The notes beneath the pieces are model-generated. The model had not been told where the DNA came from. It did no database searches and saw only the letters and a list, made by a program, of their open reading frames with translations. The position numbers were made by a program, and so were the translations under genes. Positions 1 through 8,630 of a DNA stretch of 64,000 bases are shown one piece after another. Source of the DNA: Bog-756 sp963701325 (GTDB lineage Bacteria > Actinomycetota > Acidimicrobiia > Acidimicrobiales > RAAP-2); NCBI GenBank assembly GCA_963701325.1, contig OY969604.1, forward strand, positions 1,116,001 to 1,180,000. The letters run 5' to 3'. Each line of letters opens with the position of its first letter. Position 1 is the first letter of the stretch.

Positions 1-630
1 GTCGGTACGCACCGCTTGCACACGGTCTGCACCGGGAACACCGATGATCGCGGTGACCGTACTCTCTCGCCACGTCACCCCCCGGCGCTCGGCTGCGCCT
101 TGCAGTGCGCCCCGTAGGACCCTGCCGTCCACCCGCCGCCCGTGCGGGTTGTAGAGCGCCCGCCGGACAGCGCCGAGGACCGGAACACGGCGGCGAGCCG
201 CCTCAGGATCCAGCTCCTCGACACCCACGTCTCGGCCAAGGATCAGCTTCGAAGCTGCCTCCATGGTCGTGTCGTCACCCGGACGCTCGGCGACCAGCAG
301 CGAGCCGGTCTGGGCATAGCCGGTGTCGACACACCCGTCGGCGTCCAGCTGGTCGACCAGGCTCTCGTAGTGACTCGCTGCGGCACGTCCGACGGCGAAG
401 GCCCCAGGTGCGGGATCCAGGTTCGTCTCGGGTGAGAGGATGCCAGCCCCGGCGTCGCTGGCCCTACCCGGGTCGTGTCGGTCGACCACCACGACACTGG
501 CACCACGCAGGGAGAGCTCGTAGGCGAGCGCCGTCCCCACCAGACCACCGCCCACCACCACACAGTCGGTGGACTGACCTGCCCCAGCTGACCGATCGCT
601 TGCAGCGGCAGTCGTCGAAGACCGACTCAC
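1..630 (-). CDS. FAD-dependent oxidoreductase of the DAO family (partial, C-terminus outside window)
   Basis: Read from a GTG at 630, the frame stays open for 210 codons to the left edge, so only the N-terminal part is visible. A dinucleotide-binding motif, VVVGGGLVGTALAYELSLRG, lies at about residues 24-43 and is followed by the acidic strand end VVVVDRHD, as expected for FAD binding in D-amino-acid dehydrogenase or glycine oxidase-like proteins. Such enzymes oxidise amines or amino acids. The substrate cannot be read here because the C-terminal domain is missing. An upstream in-frame stop lies just before the GTG, which supports the start. Confidence 0.75.
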   Translation of the reverse strand, partial: MSRSSTTAAASDRSAGAGQSTDCVVVGGGLVGTALAYELSLRGASVVVVDRHDPGRASDAGAGILSPETNLDPAPGAFAVGRAAASHYESLVDQLDADGCVDTGYAQTGSLLVAERPGDDTTMEAASKLILGRDVGVEELDPEAARRRVPVLGAVRRALYNPHGRRVDGRVLRGALQGAAERRGVTWRESTVTAIIGVPGADRVQAVRTD

Positions 631-807
631 TCGACGACCACGACGTTACGACTGGGCCTGCGCCGGCACAGCGGGCGGCACAGCGGTGTCCGAGGTCGGT
701 TTCGCCCCGGACTGGTCCATGCCGAAATCATTCCACGTGGATCAACCGCGATCCTCGTGGCGCTCGGCTGCCGGTCGAACCGGAGGGCTTTGGCCAGCTG
801 CCCCTGC

Positions 808-2112
808 TCAGGGCGCCAGAGTGGAAACGTCACCCGGCCGACCACAGGTCGACGGAGCCGGCTGTCCAGCCAGGCGGGCGTTCATCCACGCCACGATGGT
901 CGGAGCAGCTTCGAACACGACGGTGCCGTGGGTCGCTCCCGTCACGTGAAGGTACTGGACTGTGTCTCCGATCGGACAGGCCTTGGTGGTCACGAACGAG
1001 TCGGTCAGCGCGGGGGGCACGGTGCGGTCGGCGGTCCCCTGCACCACCAGCATCGGGAACAGTGTCCTCACCGTGCCGGGGTCGTTGGCTCGGGCGTGGG
1101 CGACGACGACCGGGTCATCCTCGGCACTCTGCAGGAAGACCTGTGCAGGTCGGAGGTGATGCACGGCAATGGCCGCAGCGACCTGGTCCGAGCATCCACG
1201 GGTGACTTCGGTCGAGGCGAAGTGCGCACCAGCCGCGGTGAAGACATCGGAGAGCGGCAGATCGTCGTAGGTCTGCGTCCACGAGTAGGCGGCCGGAATG
1301 CTGTAGGGCATGAATTGGGCGCCGAGAGGAGTTCCGATCACCGCGATCAGGGTGCTCAGTCCGGTGGCCGGCGCAGCGGCGACGACACCGATCACGTGCA
1401 GTTCGGGGGCATAGGTGGGTGCCATCTGCGCAGCGAACAGAGCCGCGTGACCTCCTTGGGAATGTCCGTAGATGATCACCGTTCCCGACGTGTGGAGCCC
1501 GGTCAGCTGGCGCGCAGCCCGTGTGGCGTCGAGCACGGCCGTACCCTCACTGGCGCCGAGCAGATACGGGTGAACGCCGTCAGCCACGCCGAGACCCTGA
1601 TAGTCGGCTGCCGCGATGACGTACCCGGCCGTCAGGTACCCGTCCAGAGCCGGGATGAGGTAGGGGCCGGAGCCACCCCCGGCGTCGGTGAACAGTGAGG
1701 GAGCGCACTGGGCGGCGAATCCGGATGTGCCGTGCGCCCAGGCGATGATCGGGTAGCCATCGATGGGGGCATGCCTCGACGGGACGATGACGTATCCGGA
1801 CTCCGCCTCGTCGGCGCCATAGATGGTCGTCGAATGGAAGAGGATCCGCCAGACTGTCGCGCCGGCGGGAACCCCGGGGATCCCGTTGACCCTGACCGAA
1901 CGGATGAGGGTGCCCGGTGCCGCTGGGGGAAGCGGTCGGGGGGGTGTGTAGAAGGCGGGAACAGCGCTCGGGATCGCCGACCCGCCGGTGAGCGTCGTCG
2001 ACGACGAGGCAGCAGAGGAGCCGCACCCGGCGAAGAGCACCGACGAAGCGACAGCCACCACGATGGTCCACGCCCTCCGGGCCGTCCACCGCCGAGGCGT
2101 CGTCTGTCCCAT
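808..2112 (-). CDS. Secretory lipase-type alpha/beta hydrolase, predicted lipoprotein
   Basis: This 434-residue protein starts at an ATG with a GGGGGAG ribosome site. The N-terminus is a lipoprotein signal peptide: a basic stretch, a hydrophobic core, then the lipobox LFAGC with Cys30. The mature part is an alpha/beta hydrolase of the secretory lipase (LIP) type. It has the nucleophile elbow GHSQGG (Ser218), a probable acid in QGTADRTVP and a probable His in GATHGT near the C-terminus. It should act outside the membrane on lipid or ester substrates. The frame extends upstream, but that extension runs into the promoter region of the divergent gene and lacks a better start. Confidence 0.85.
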   Translation of the reverse strand: MGQTTPRRWTARRAWTIVVAVASSVLFAGCGSSAASSSTTLTGGSAIPSAVPAFYTPPRPLPPAAPGTLIRSVRVNGIPGVPAGATVWRILFHSTTIYGADEAESGYVIVPSRHAPIDGYPIIAWAHGTSGFAAQCAPSLFTDAGGGSGPYLIPALDGYLTAGYVIAAADYQGLGVADGVHPYLLGASEGTAVLDATRAARQLTGLHTSGTVIIYGHSQGGHAALFAAQMAPTYAPELHVIGVVAAAPATGLSTLIAVIGTPLGAQFMPYSIPAAYSWTQTYDDLPLSDVFTAAGAHFASTEVTRGCSDQVAAAIAVHHLRPAQVFLQSAEDDPVVVAHARANDPGTVRTLFPMLVVQGTADRTVPPALTDSFVTTKACPIGDTVQYLHVTGATHGTVVFEAAPTIVAWMNARLAGQPAPSTCGRPGDVSTLAP

Positions 2113-2263
2113 CGGTGCTCCCCCAATCTGATCCGGGTCGGACCCTATTGCTTCGTACCTTGGAAGGTCGGCGGGTACATCATCGAAGGATCGTTGACAC
2201 AGGGGGCACGTCGTGCGAAGGTTCGCCTGCCGGCACTTCGGCCCAATGCGGAAGGTGGACCCA
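2113..2263. promoter_or_regulatory. Divergent intergenic region between lipase and secreted repeat protein
   Basis: This 151-bp gap must contain both divergent promoters. A consensus -35 hexamer TTGACA is visible on the + strand at 2194-2199, but no convincing -10 follows at the usual spacing. The ribosome site for the right-hand gene (GAAGGTGG) lies just before 2264. Confidence 0.35.
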
Positions 2264-3610
2264 ATGTTCGAGAAGCGCACCAACCGGACTGCCGGTGCAC
2301 TTGTCGGGATGGCACTGATCGCCATCGTAGGGCTCGTCGGCACCTCGGGTGAGGTCGGTGCCACGACGATCGGGCAGGCTCAATCCCAGGTTCGTGCGGA
2401 TCAAGCCGCGGCAGGCCTGGTGTCGAGTCGGTTGCCCCGTACCGGTAGCCATCAGGTCACGCCTATTAACTGCACATTCAATGGAGTAGCCAGCAATGGT
2501 GTCTTGGGTGGCACCTTGACGGGCGTCACTCCCGGGGAGGAGATCGAGGTCATCTGCTTCGATACCTTCGTGCCGAACGGCGCCGTGTGTGGCGCAGAAG
2601 AAAGTCCGCTGATCCTGACCTCGTCAAATCCTCCTGCTGAGTCGGATCAAGGGGGGTGCATCTTGGCCGACGGCACTGGCAGCCTCGATGCCATCTACAA
2701 GTTGCCCGATCCCTTCGTCGCCACCGATCCGAGCGCGATGTGTCCACCGCCACCGAGCCAAGCCGGTCTGGGCGATTGCATCCTCGCCATCACCGACGAA
2801 GCGGAGCATCTGGCCGCTGTGTACGTCCAGTACGGACAGTCCGCTACTTCTCCGACCTCTTCCGGGCCGCCGGTGACCGACGTCACCGGTATGGCCTCGA
2901 CGCCGAACGGGGGCGGGTATTGGCTGACCGACACCTACGGAGACGTGTCGCCGCACGGGAATGCCGTCAGCTACGGATCGCTGTCCGGACAACATCTCAA
3001 CGCCCCCATCAGCCACATCGTGAGTACGCCGGACGGCCTCGGGTACTGGCTGGTCGCAGCCGATGGCGGCACCTTTGCGTTCGGTGACGCCAAGTTCTAT
3101 GGCTCGATGGGTGGACAGCATCTCAATGCCCCGGTCGTCGACCTGGCTCCGACGCCCGATGGGAAGGGCTATTGGCTGGTGGCAGCAGACGGGGGGATCT
3201 TTGCGTTCGGTGACGCGCACTTCCACGGCTCGATGGGCGGACAGCCCTTGAACAAGCCCATCGTGGGGGTATCGGCCGATAACGCCACCGGTGGCTACTG
3301 GCTGGTCGCCTCCGACGGTGGGATCTTTGCCTTCGGTGCACCCTTCTTGGGAAGCACCGGAGCGATCCATCTCAACAAGCCAGTCAACGGCATGACCGTG
3401 ACCGCGAGCGACAGGGGCTACTGGTTCGTTGCGTCCGACGGGGGGATCTTTGCGTTCGGTGACGCCGGATTCTTCGGGTCAGCAGGTGGCGCACCGCTCA
3501 ATGCCCCGATCGTCGGCATGGCAGCGGACCCTGTCACCGGTGGCTACTGGCTCGTCGCCTCCGATGGAGGCGTGTTCGCCTACCACGCTCCATTCTTCGG
3601 AGCGGGATGA
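2264..3610 (+). CDS. Secreted beta-rich repeat protein
   Basis: The protein has 448 residues from the ATG at 2264, chosen because a GAAGGTGG ribosome site precedes it and a signal peptide (basic, then hydrophobic, then small residues around 35) starts there. A Cys-containing region follows to about residue 200. The rest is six units of about 45 residues built on GYWLVASDGGIFAFGDA...GS.GG..LN.PIVGM, which is likely a beta-propeller or similar repeat fold. Repeats of this kind are common in secreted proteins of Acidimicrobiia; that is general knowledge, not tested here. The function is unknown. Surface binding or cell-wall association is a guess. Confidence 0.8.
   Translation: MFEKRTNRTAGALVGMALIAIVGLVGTSGEVGATTIGQAQSQVRADQAAAGLVSSRLPRTGSHQVTPINCTFNGVASNGVLGGTLTGVTPGEEIEVICFDTFVPNGAVCGAEESPLILTSSNPPAESDQGGCILADGTGSLDAIYKLPDPFVATDPSAMCPPPPSQAGLGDCILAITDEAEHLAAVYVQYGQSATSPTSSGPPVTDVTGMASTPNGGGYWLTDTYGDVSPHGNAVSYGSLSGQHLNAPISHIVSTPDGLGYWLVAADGGTFAFGDAKFYGSMGGQHLNAPVVDLAPTPDGKGYWLVAADGGIFAFGDAHFHGSMGGQPLNKPIVGVSADNATGGYWLVASDGGIFAFGAPFLGSTGAIHLNKPVNGMTVTASDRGYWFVASDGGIFAFGDAGFFGSAGGAPLNAPIVGMAADPVTGGYWLVASDGGVFAYHAPFFGAG
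2873..3607 (+). repeat. Six in-frame protein-coding repeats of about 135 bp
   Basis: The GYW units begin at about 45-codon intervals (GYWLTD, then GYWLVAADGG twice, GYWLVASDGG, GYWFVASDGG, GYWLVASDGG). The middle four units are the most alike, and the first and last have diverged. Recent internal duplication is likely. Confidence 0.8.
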
Positions 3611-3764
3611 CCGCCCAGCCGTTCTCCAGGCCAGTCCCAGGCTGAGGTCCAACCTCTCCGAACCGCCCGGCACGGCAGACGTTTGCAACCAGGCCGGATC
3701 GTCCCCCATGGCACGATTGGCGACCTGACCTGGACGGATGCAATGAGCTGCTCCTTCAGGACTC

Positions 3765-5339
3765 GTGCCACGCCCGCGGATCACGGGCAACAAGAAACCC
3801 TCAGATACCACTAGGGACCTGCTGTTTCTACAGCGGATCCGTCAATCCGCCGATGAAGACGGGGTGGTACCTCGTCCAAGCCAGACCACCTCCCTCCCAG
3901 ATCCAGCCCGTTCCCTCGATGGCCAGGACACGAAGGACGACCAGGCTCCGGCGGCTCGACGTCAACATGCCGGTGCCGGGGGGCTTCACCAGTCGTACGT
4001 ACCGGACGTGGCTCCGCTTCCGGACCGTGATCGACCTCCGCGCTACGTCACGGTGCGGTCCAAGTTCCTGCTGTCCGGGCTCTTCGCCGCCCTCTGGGTG
4101 ACGTTCTCGGTCTGGCTGGCCATTCCGTGGATCCTCGATACGTCGAGGGTTCTGGGCCTGATCCCCGCGGTCATCCTCGTGACCCTCCTGGCATTCATCC
4201 CAGGTGGACTGGTGGCCTTCCTCCTCGCCAGCATCCTCCTCGACCATCAACCCCCGCTCACCAGCGAGTACCCGACGGTACCCGTCACCGTGCTCATCGC
4301 GGCCCGCAACGAGGAAGGCTCGATCGGGGAGACAGTCCGATATCTGTCCGCCCAGGACTACGGCGGCCCACTGCACGTCATCGTGGTCGACAACGGATCG
4401 ACCGATGCAACGGCAGCGAACGCGTCAGCCGCGGCCGTCGAACACCAAGTGAAGCTCAGCGTCCTGCACGAGTCGCGTCCCGGAAAGAGCCTGGCGCTCA
4501 ACCGGGGGCTGGAGATCGTGGATACTTCCCTGGTCATCACCCTCGATGCGGACACCATTCTCCACCGTTCCGCCGTCCGTCTGCTCGTGGCCCGGCATAC
4601 ATCGGCGCCTGATGACGTGGTGGCCGTGGCCGGAAGTGTGCTGGTCCGTAACAGTCGAGTCGGATTCTGGACCAGAGTCCAGGAGTGGGACTACTTCCTC
4701 GGAATCGCCTCGGTGAAACGGATGCAGGGGCTCTTCCAAGGGACGTTGGTGGCCCAGGGAACCTTCAGCCTCTACGAGACGGATGCCGTGCGCGAGGTCG
4801 GATCGTGGCCCGACGCCATCGGAGAGGACATCGTCCTCACCTGGAAGCTGCTGGAGAAGGGGAACAGGGTCTTCTACGAACCGCTGGCCGTCGCCTTCAC
4901 TTCGGCCCCGGAGAAGTTCCGGGAGTTCGCCCGCCAACGCTCCCGTTGGGCCCGAGGGATGATCGAGGGACTGCGCACCGTGCCACCGTGGCGACAGAAA
5001 CGCCGGTTCACCCGCATCCTGACAGCCGTCGACCTGGTGATCCCCCTTCTGGATACGGCCTACGTCTTCGCCTGGATTCCCGGCCTGGTCCTGGCTTGCT
5101 TCGGGCACTTCTGGCTCGTTGGCCCCATGACCCTCGCTGTCCTGCCGATCACCGCCACGGTCTACGCAGTGCTGTTCAGGCGCCAGTGGCATGACGTGTT
5201 CAAGCCGCTCGGATTGGTGGTCCGGAAGAACTGGCTCGCATTTGCCGCGTTTCTGCTCGTCTACCAGATCGTCATGTCGACGGTTTCGGTCAAGGGCTAC
5301 ATCGAAGAGCTCGCGCACCGCCGTCGCCGGTGGAAGTGA
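3765..5339 (+). CDS. Membrane glycosyltransferase family 2 (processive type)
   Basis: The predicted product is 524 residues if the GTG at 3765 is used. The true start is unsure because the first 95 residues are low-complexity and a later start is possible. Two membrane segments lie at about residues 101-124 and 128-158. A GT-A domain follows with IAARNEE, VVDNGSTD (Asp209), DAD (261-263), GED (353-355) and QRSRW (391-395). This is the D, D, D, QxxRW pattern of processive transferases such as PgaC, NodC and cellulose synthases. Two or three more membrane helices close the protein. It probably makes or extends a surface polysaccharide. Homology to beta-1,6-GlcNAc synthases is plausible but the sugar cannot be fixed. 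Confidence 0.8.
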   Translation: MPRPRITGNKKPSDTTRDLLFLQRIRQSADEDGVVPRPSQTTSLPDPARSLDGQDTKDDQAPAARRQHAGAGGLHQSYVPDVAPLPDRDRPPRYVTVRSKFLLSGLFAALWVTFSVWLAIPWILDTSRVLGLIPAVILVTLLAFIPGGLVAFLLASILLDHQPPLTSEYPTVPVTVLIAARNEEGSIGETVRYLSAQDYGGPLHVIVVDNGSTDATAANASAAAVEHQVKLSVLHESRPGKSLALNRGLEIVDTSLVITLDADTILHRSAVRLLVARHTSAPDDVVAVAGSVLVRNSRVGFWTRVQEWDYFLGIASVKRMQGLFQGTLVAQGTFSLYETDAVREVGSWPDAIGEDIVLTWKLLEKGNRVFYEPLAVAFTSAPEKFREFARQRSRWARGMIEGLRTVPPWRQKRRFTRILTAVDLVIPLLDTAYVFAWIPGLVLACFGHFWLVGPMTLAVLPITATVYAVLFRRQWHDVFKPLGLVVRKNWLAFAAFLLVYQIVMSTVSVKGYIEELAHRRRRWK

Positions 5340-5398
5340 CGAGAGGCTCGGAAGGTGATCCAGGTTGAAGCGACAACAGTTCGCAATTCCCTCAATCA

Positions 5399-7177
5399 TT
5401 GAGGATATTTGACCTCCAAGCGTCACCTCAGCCACAGGGAGCGTCCGAGGAAGGCGATCCGGTAGGCAAAGATGGGCGCATCACTCACGATCTCGTCATC
5501 CGCAACGGCACCGTCGTCGACGGCTCCGGCTTCGGCTCCTACCGCGCCGACGTGGCGATCGCCGGTGACCGAATCACCACAGTCGGCCGTATCGAGACGC
5601 GTGGACGCCGGGAGATCGACGCCGAGGGCCATGTCGTCGCCCCCGGATTCATCGACGGACACACCCATATGGATGCCCAGGTGTTCTGGGATGCCACAGG
5701 ATCCAACTCGTGCTGGCATGGCGTCACCTCGGTGGTGATGGGCAACTGCGGGTTCACCCTCGCCCCAGTCCGCTCCGACCAGCGCGAGCTAGTGGTGCGC
5801 AACCTCGAGCGGGCCGAGGACATCGATCCGGCTGCCCTTGCCGCCGGCATCGACTGGAACTTCGAGACGTTCCCCGAGTACCTCGACGCCGTCGACCGGC
5901 TGGCCAAGGGTGTCAACTTCGCCGCCAACATCGGACACTCGGCCCTGCGCACGTGGGCCATGGGTGAGCGGGCGTTCGAGCAGGAGGCCACAGAGGACGA
6001 CTTGAGCCTCATGTGCGGTCAGCTCGCCGACGCCCTGCGCGCCGGCGCCATCGGATTCTCGACATCGCGCACCAAGCACCACGAGACGTCCGACGGGCGC
6101 CCCGTGGCGTCGCGGGTGGCGTCATGGGACGAGGTTGCCGCGCTGGTCGGGGTGATGGGCGGACTAGGGATCGGCATCTTCGAAGGAGCCGATGCCGGCA
6201 TGTCCGCACCCGACCCCGAGGTGCGGGCCGACGCGCTCGACCGCATGACCGAACTGGCTGCCGCCACCCACGTGCCGATGACCTTCGGGCTGATCGCCAC
6301 ACGCGGTGCAGGTTTCCTCATCGACTACCTCGACGACGCCGCTGCCAGAGGTGCCCGGATGATCGCCCAGACCCACTGCCGGGGCATCTCCGTACTGCTC
6401 TCCCTCAAGACCAGGCTCCCGTTCGACCTGGTCCCAGCTTGGTCCGATCTGCGCGCGCTGCCGATACCCGAGCAGTTGCGGGTACTCGGGGACGCAGACC
6501 TGCGGCTCCCCTACGTGGACGCGGCGATCCATGCCGACTACGCCACCTACGCCGGGGTGGGCGCCCAGGCCCGACCGCCTGATTTCGAGGGGATCCTGGT
6601 CTACGAGCACGGCCTCCCGCCGAACCCATCGGTCGCCGACGTCGCAAGGGTGCGCGGCCTGCACCCGGCCGAGGCAATGATCGACCTGTGTGTCGACTCC
6701 GGCGGTGACCAGCTGTTCATCCAGCCCAGCCTCTATCCCCAGGACGAGAACGTCTTGTTGCGGGCGATGCGACACCCCCGCGCCGTCATGACCTTCTCGG
6801 ACTCGGGCGCACATCTGAGCCAGATCGCCGACTCGTCGATCCACACTCACCTGCTCGGTCATTGGGTCCGAGACCGCCAGGAGTTCACCCTGGAGGAGGC
6901 CGTCCGCATGGTCACCTTGGCCCCAGCCCTTGCCTGGGGATTCTCCGACCGGGGACTGCTCCGGCCTGGCATGGCGGCCGACGTCACCATCTTCGACCCG
7001 GAGACCGTTGCCCCGGCAGTGCCGCTTCTGGTGGACGACCTGCCCGCAGGCGGCCGACGACTCGAGCAGCGGTCAGTCGGGTTCCTGGCCACGGTGGTGG
7101 GTGGCCAGGTCACGATCGAGCGGGGCGAACCCACGGGCGCCAGACCTGGACGGCTCATCCGCAGTGGGTCCGCCTGA
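5399..7177 (+). CDS. N-acyl-D-amino-acid deacylase-like amidohydrolase (copy 1)
   Basis: The only available start is the TTG at 5399, since no ATG or GTG lies in frame before the conserved HDLVIRNGTVVDGSG segment. The 592-residue product begins with the small beta-sandwich of urease-like amidohydrolases, then HTHMD (88-92), the NCGF motif that supplies the Cys ligand in D-aminoacylases, and SDSGAH late in the barrel. Enzymes of this family hydrolyse N-acyl-D-amino acids or related amides using Zn. A second member with the same layout lies at 10938-12650. Neighbours are oxidoreductases and a cyclase-family hydrolase, so a substrate other than a D-amino acid is possible. Confidence 0.8.
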   Translation: MRIFDLQASPQPQGASEEGDPVGKDGRITHDLVIRNGTVVDGSGFGSYRADVAIAGDRITTVGRIETRGRREIDAEGHVVAPGFIDGHTHMDAQVFWDATGSNSCWHGVTSVVMGNCGFTLAPVRSDQRELVVRNLERAEDIDPAALAAGIDWNFETFPEYLDAVDRLAKGVNFAANIGHSALRTWAMGERAFEQEATEDDLSLMCGQLADALRAGAIGFSTSRTKHHETSDGRPVASRVASWDEVAALVGVMGGLGIGIFEGADAGMSAPDPEVRADALDRMTELAAATHVPMTFGLIATRGAGFLIDYLDDAAARGARMIAQTHCRGISVLLSLKTRLPFDLVPAWSDLRALPIPEQLRVLGDADLRLPYVDAAIHADYATYAGVGAQARPPDFEGILVYEHGLPPNPSVADVARVRGLHPAEAMIDLCVDSGGDQLFIQPSLYPQDENVLLRAMRHPRAVMTFSDSGAHLSQIADSSIHTHLLGHWVRDRQEFTLEEAVRMVTLAPALAWGFSDRGLLRPGMAADVTIFDPETVAPAVPLLVDDLPAGGRRLEQRSVGFLATVVGGQVTIERGEPTGARPGRLIRSGSA

Positions 7178-7217
7178 CCGTCGGCCCATCCAGGACCCGA
7201 CAGTCGACAGTCGACGC

Positions 7218-7640
7218 CTACCGCATCCAGATGGTGCGAGCCGTCCGCCTGCGGATGACCCATCGACCCGACAGCCGCTCCACATCGTCCAGGTAGCGGA
7301 TGCCCAGGGTGAGATCTGCGCTCCCGGAGCCGGGATCACTCAGCTGATAGACGACCGCATAGACATCGAGGAACCCGTCGTCGGCGCCCGGTGCCAGCTC
7401 GATCAACGGTTCGCCAAGCATGTGCATGCTGGTGGGAAACGTGCGCGGCGCCCGCATCGTGTCGAGCCAGTCGCCGATCCCCTGGGTACCCCGTGCACCG
7501 GTCACCTCGGCGTCCGGATGGAAGAGAGCGGCAAGCACTCCGACGTCCCGCTCGTCGGCCGCCCGTGCGTACCGCTGAACGAGGGCCCGCAGCTCTTCGT
7601 GGTCGCCCCCTCCCACATCAGGCACCGTCGGAGCGCTCAC
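7218..7640 (-). CDS. SnoaL-like / NTF2-fold protein
   Basis: Starting at the GTG at 7640, the product is 140 residues long and has the NTF2-like opening ELRALVQRYARAADERDVGVL, then LFHPDAEV. Such small cone-shaped proteins act as isomerases, cyclases or hydratases, or have no catalytic role. The start codon overlaps the stop of the cyclase gene upstream by 4 bp (GTGA), so the two are translationally coupled and probably work on the same compound. The long frame continuing upstream is only overlap with that cyclase gene. Confidence 0.75.
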   Translation of the reverse strand: MSAPTVPDVGGGDHEELRALVQRYARAADERDVGVLAALFHPDAEVTGARGTQGIGDWLDTMRAPRTFPTSMHMLGEPLIELAPGADDGFLDVYAVVYQLSDPGSGSADLTLGIRYLDDVERLSGRWVIRRRTARTIWMR

Positions 7641-8572
7641 AGGACGGCCACCGGATTGACCGGACTCCCCGTGCCTTTTGGAATCCGGAGCGGTGCCATC
7701 GTGAACAGGAACTCCCACCGGCTGAGCTCGGCGCACCGCCCTGCCAGCCGCGCCAACCGGACATTGTCGATCAGGGGAAGGCCCATCGCCACGATCCCGA
7801 TCTGGTGGATCGGGAACGGCCAGCCGGCAATGCCGAGGAATGGCATCGGATCGGAGATCCCGTCGCTGCCGAGCACGGCCACCTTGCGCTCGGCCAACCA
7901 CGAGAGGCACTCGGGGTGCAGCCCAGAGAACCCGTCGAAGCCGCGTCTCGATCGGCGTCGTGATTCACGCCCCCATGCCACCAACACGACGTCGCCCGAT
8001 TCGACCCGCACACCCTGATGAGCCTCGGTCGTCTCGAGGTCGGCCACCGTGATCACCTCGCCGTTGTCGAGGAACTCGACCCCGAGGGAGCGGGGGATGT
8101 CGAGGAGCACCCCCCGGCCGATCACCCCGTCGGCCATGGACAGCACGGTGTTGGACCGGGCGCCGTCGCTGCGCACTTCGCTCGCTGGACGGCCTCCGTA
8201 CATGCGCCCCTGGACGAACATATGGGAGAGCGCGTCGACGTGGGTCGTCCACAGCCCGTGGACATCGAGCGACAAATGATCCCGCGCTGCCTCATAGCCT
8301 TCGATCCCGCTGGCATCGCGGGCATCCCCCGACGCCAACATGTGATGCTGCACCGGGTGGGGATGGTCGGGCATGGGGTCAGTGGCCAGGTCGTGGGCGA
8401 GGCTGATCGATTCGCCCAACGACACCAGGCCGGCCGCTGCCACCCGGCGGTCGTCAGTCAAGAAATGAAGGGTCCCCAACTCGTCGTCGGCGTCCCAGCG
8501 TGTCCAGTTGGACAGCTGATCGAACAGGTCGTCGAGATCCTCGGTGGTCGGGACTGGAAATTCGCTGGCCAT
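7637..8572 (-). CDS. Cyclase family protein (kynurenine formamidase-like metal hydrolase)
   Basis: The ATG at 8572 has a good GGAAGG ribosome site and gives 311 residues. The segment WTTHVDALSHMF matches the H-x-G-T-H-x-D-x(3)-H metal-binding motif of the cyclase / kynurenine formamidase family, with Thr in place of the usual Gly. Family members hydrolyse aryl formamides, lactones or cyclic amides. The gene is coupled to the SnoaL-like gene downstream (4-bp overlap) and follows an aldehyde dehydrogenase gene 58 bp upstream, suggesting one operon for oxidising and opening a ring or amide. Confidence 0.8.
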   Translation of the reverse strand: MASEFPVPTTEDLDDLFDQLSNWTRWDADDELGTLHFLTDDRRVAAAGLVSLGESISLAHDLATDPMPDHPHPVQHHMLASGDARDASGIEGYEAARDHLSLDVHGLWTTHVDALSHMFVQGRMYGGRPASEVRSDGARSNTVLSMADGVIGRGVLLDIPRSLGVEFLDNGEVITVADLETTEAHQGVRVESGDVVLVAWGRESRRRSRRGFDGFSGLHPECLSWLAERKVAVLGSDGISDPMPFLGIAGWPFPIHQIGIVAMGLPLIDNVRLARLAGRCAELSRWEFLFTMAPLRIPKGTGSPVNPVAVL

Positions 8573-8630
8573 CGGGTCATCCTTCCAGGATCGTGCGCTC
8601 GGCGCGACCCGAGTCCCTTCTTCCGACCGC

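Noticed and set aside
105..1698. Open frames on the + strand at the left end
   Set aside because: They are Arg/Pro-rich shadows of the FAD oxidoreductase and lipase on the other strand and lack ribosome sites.
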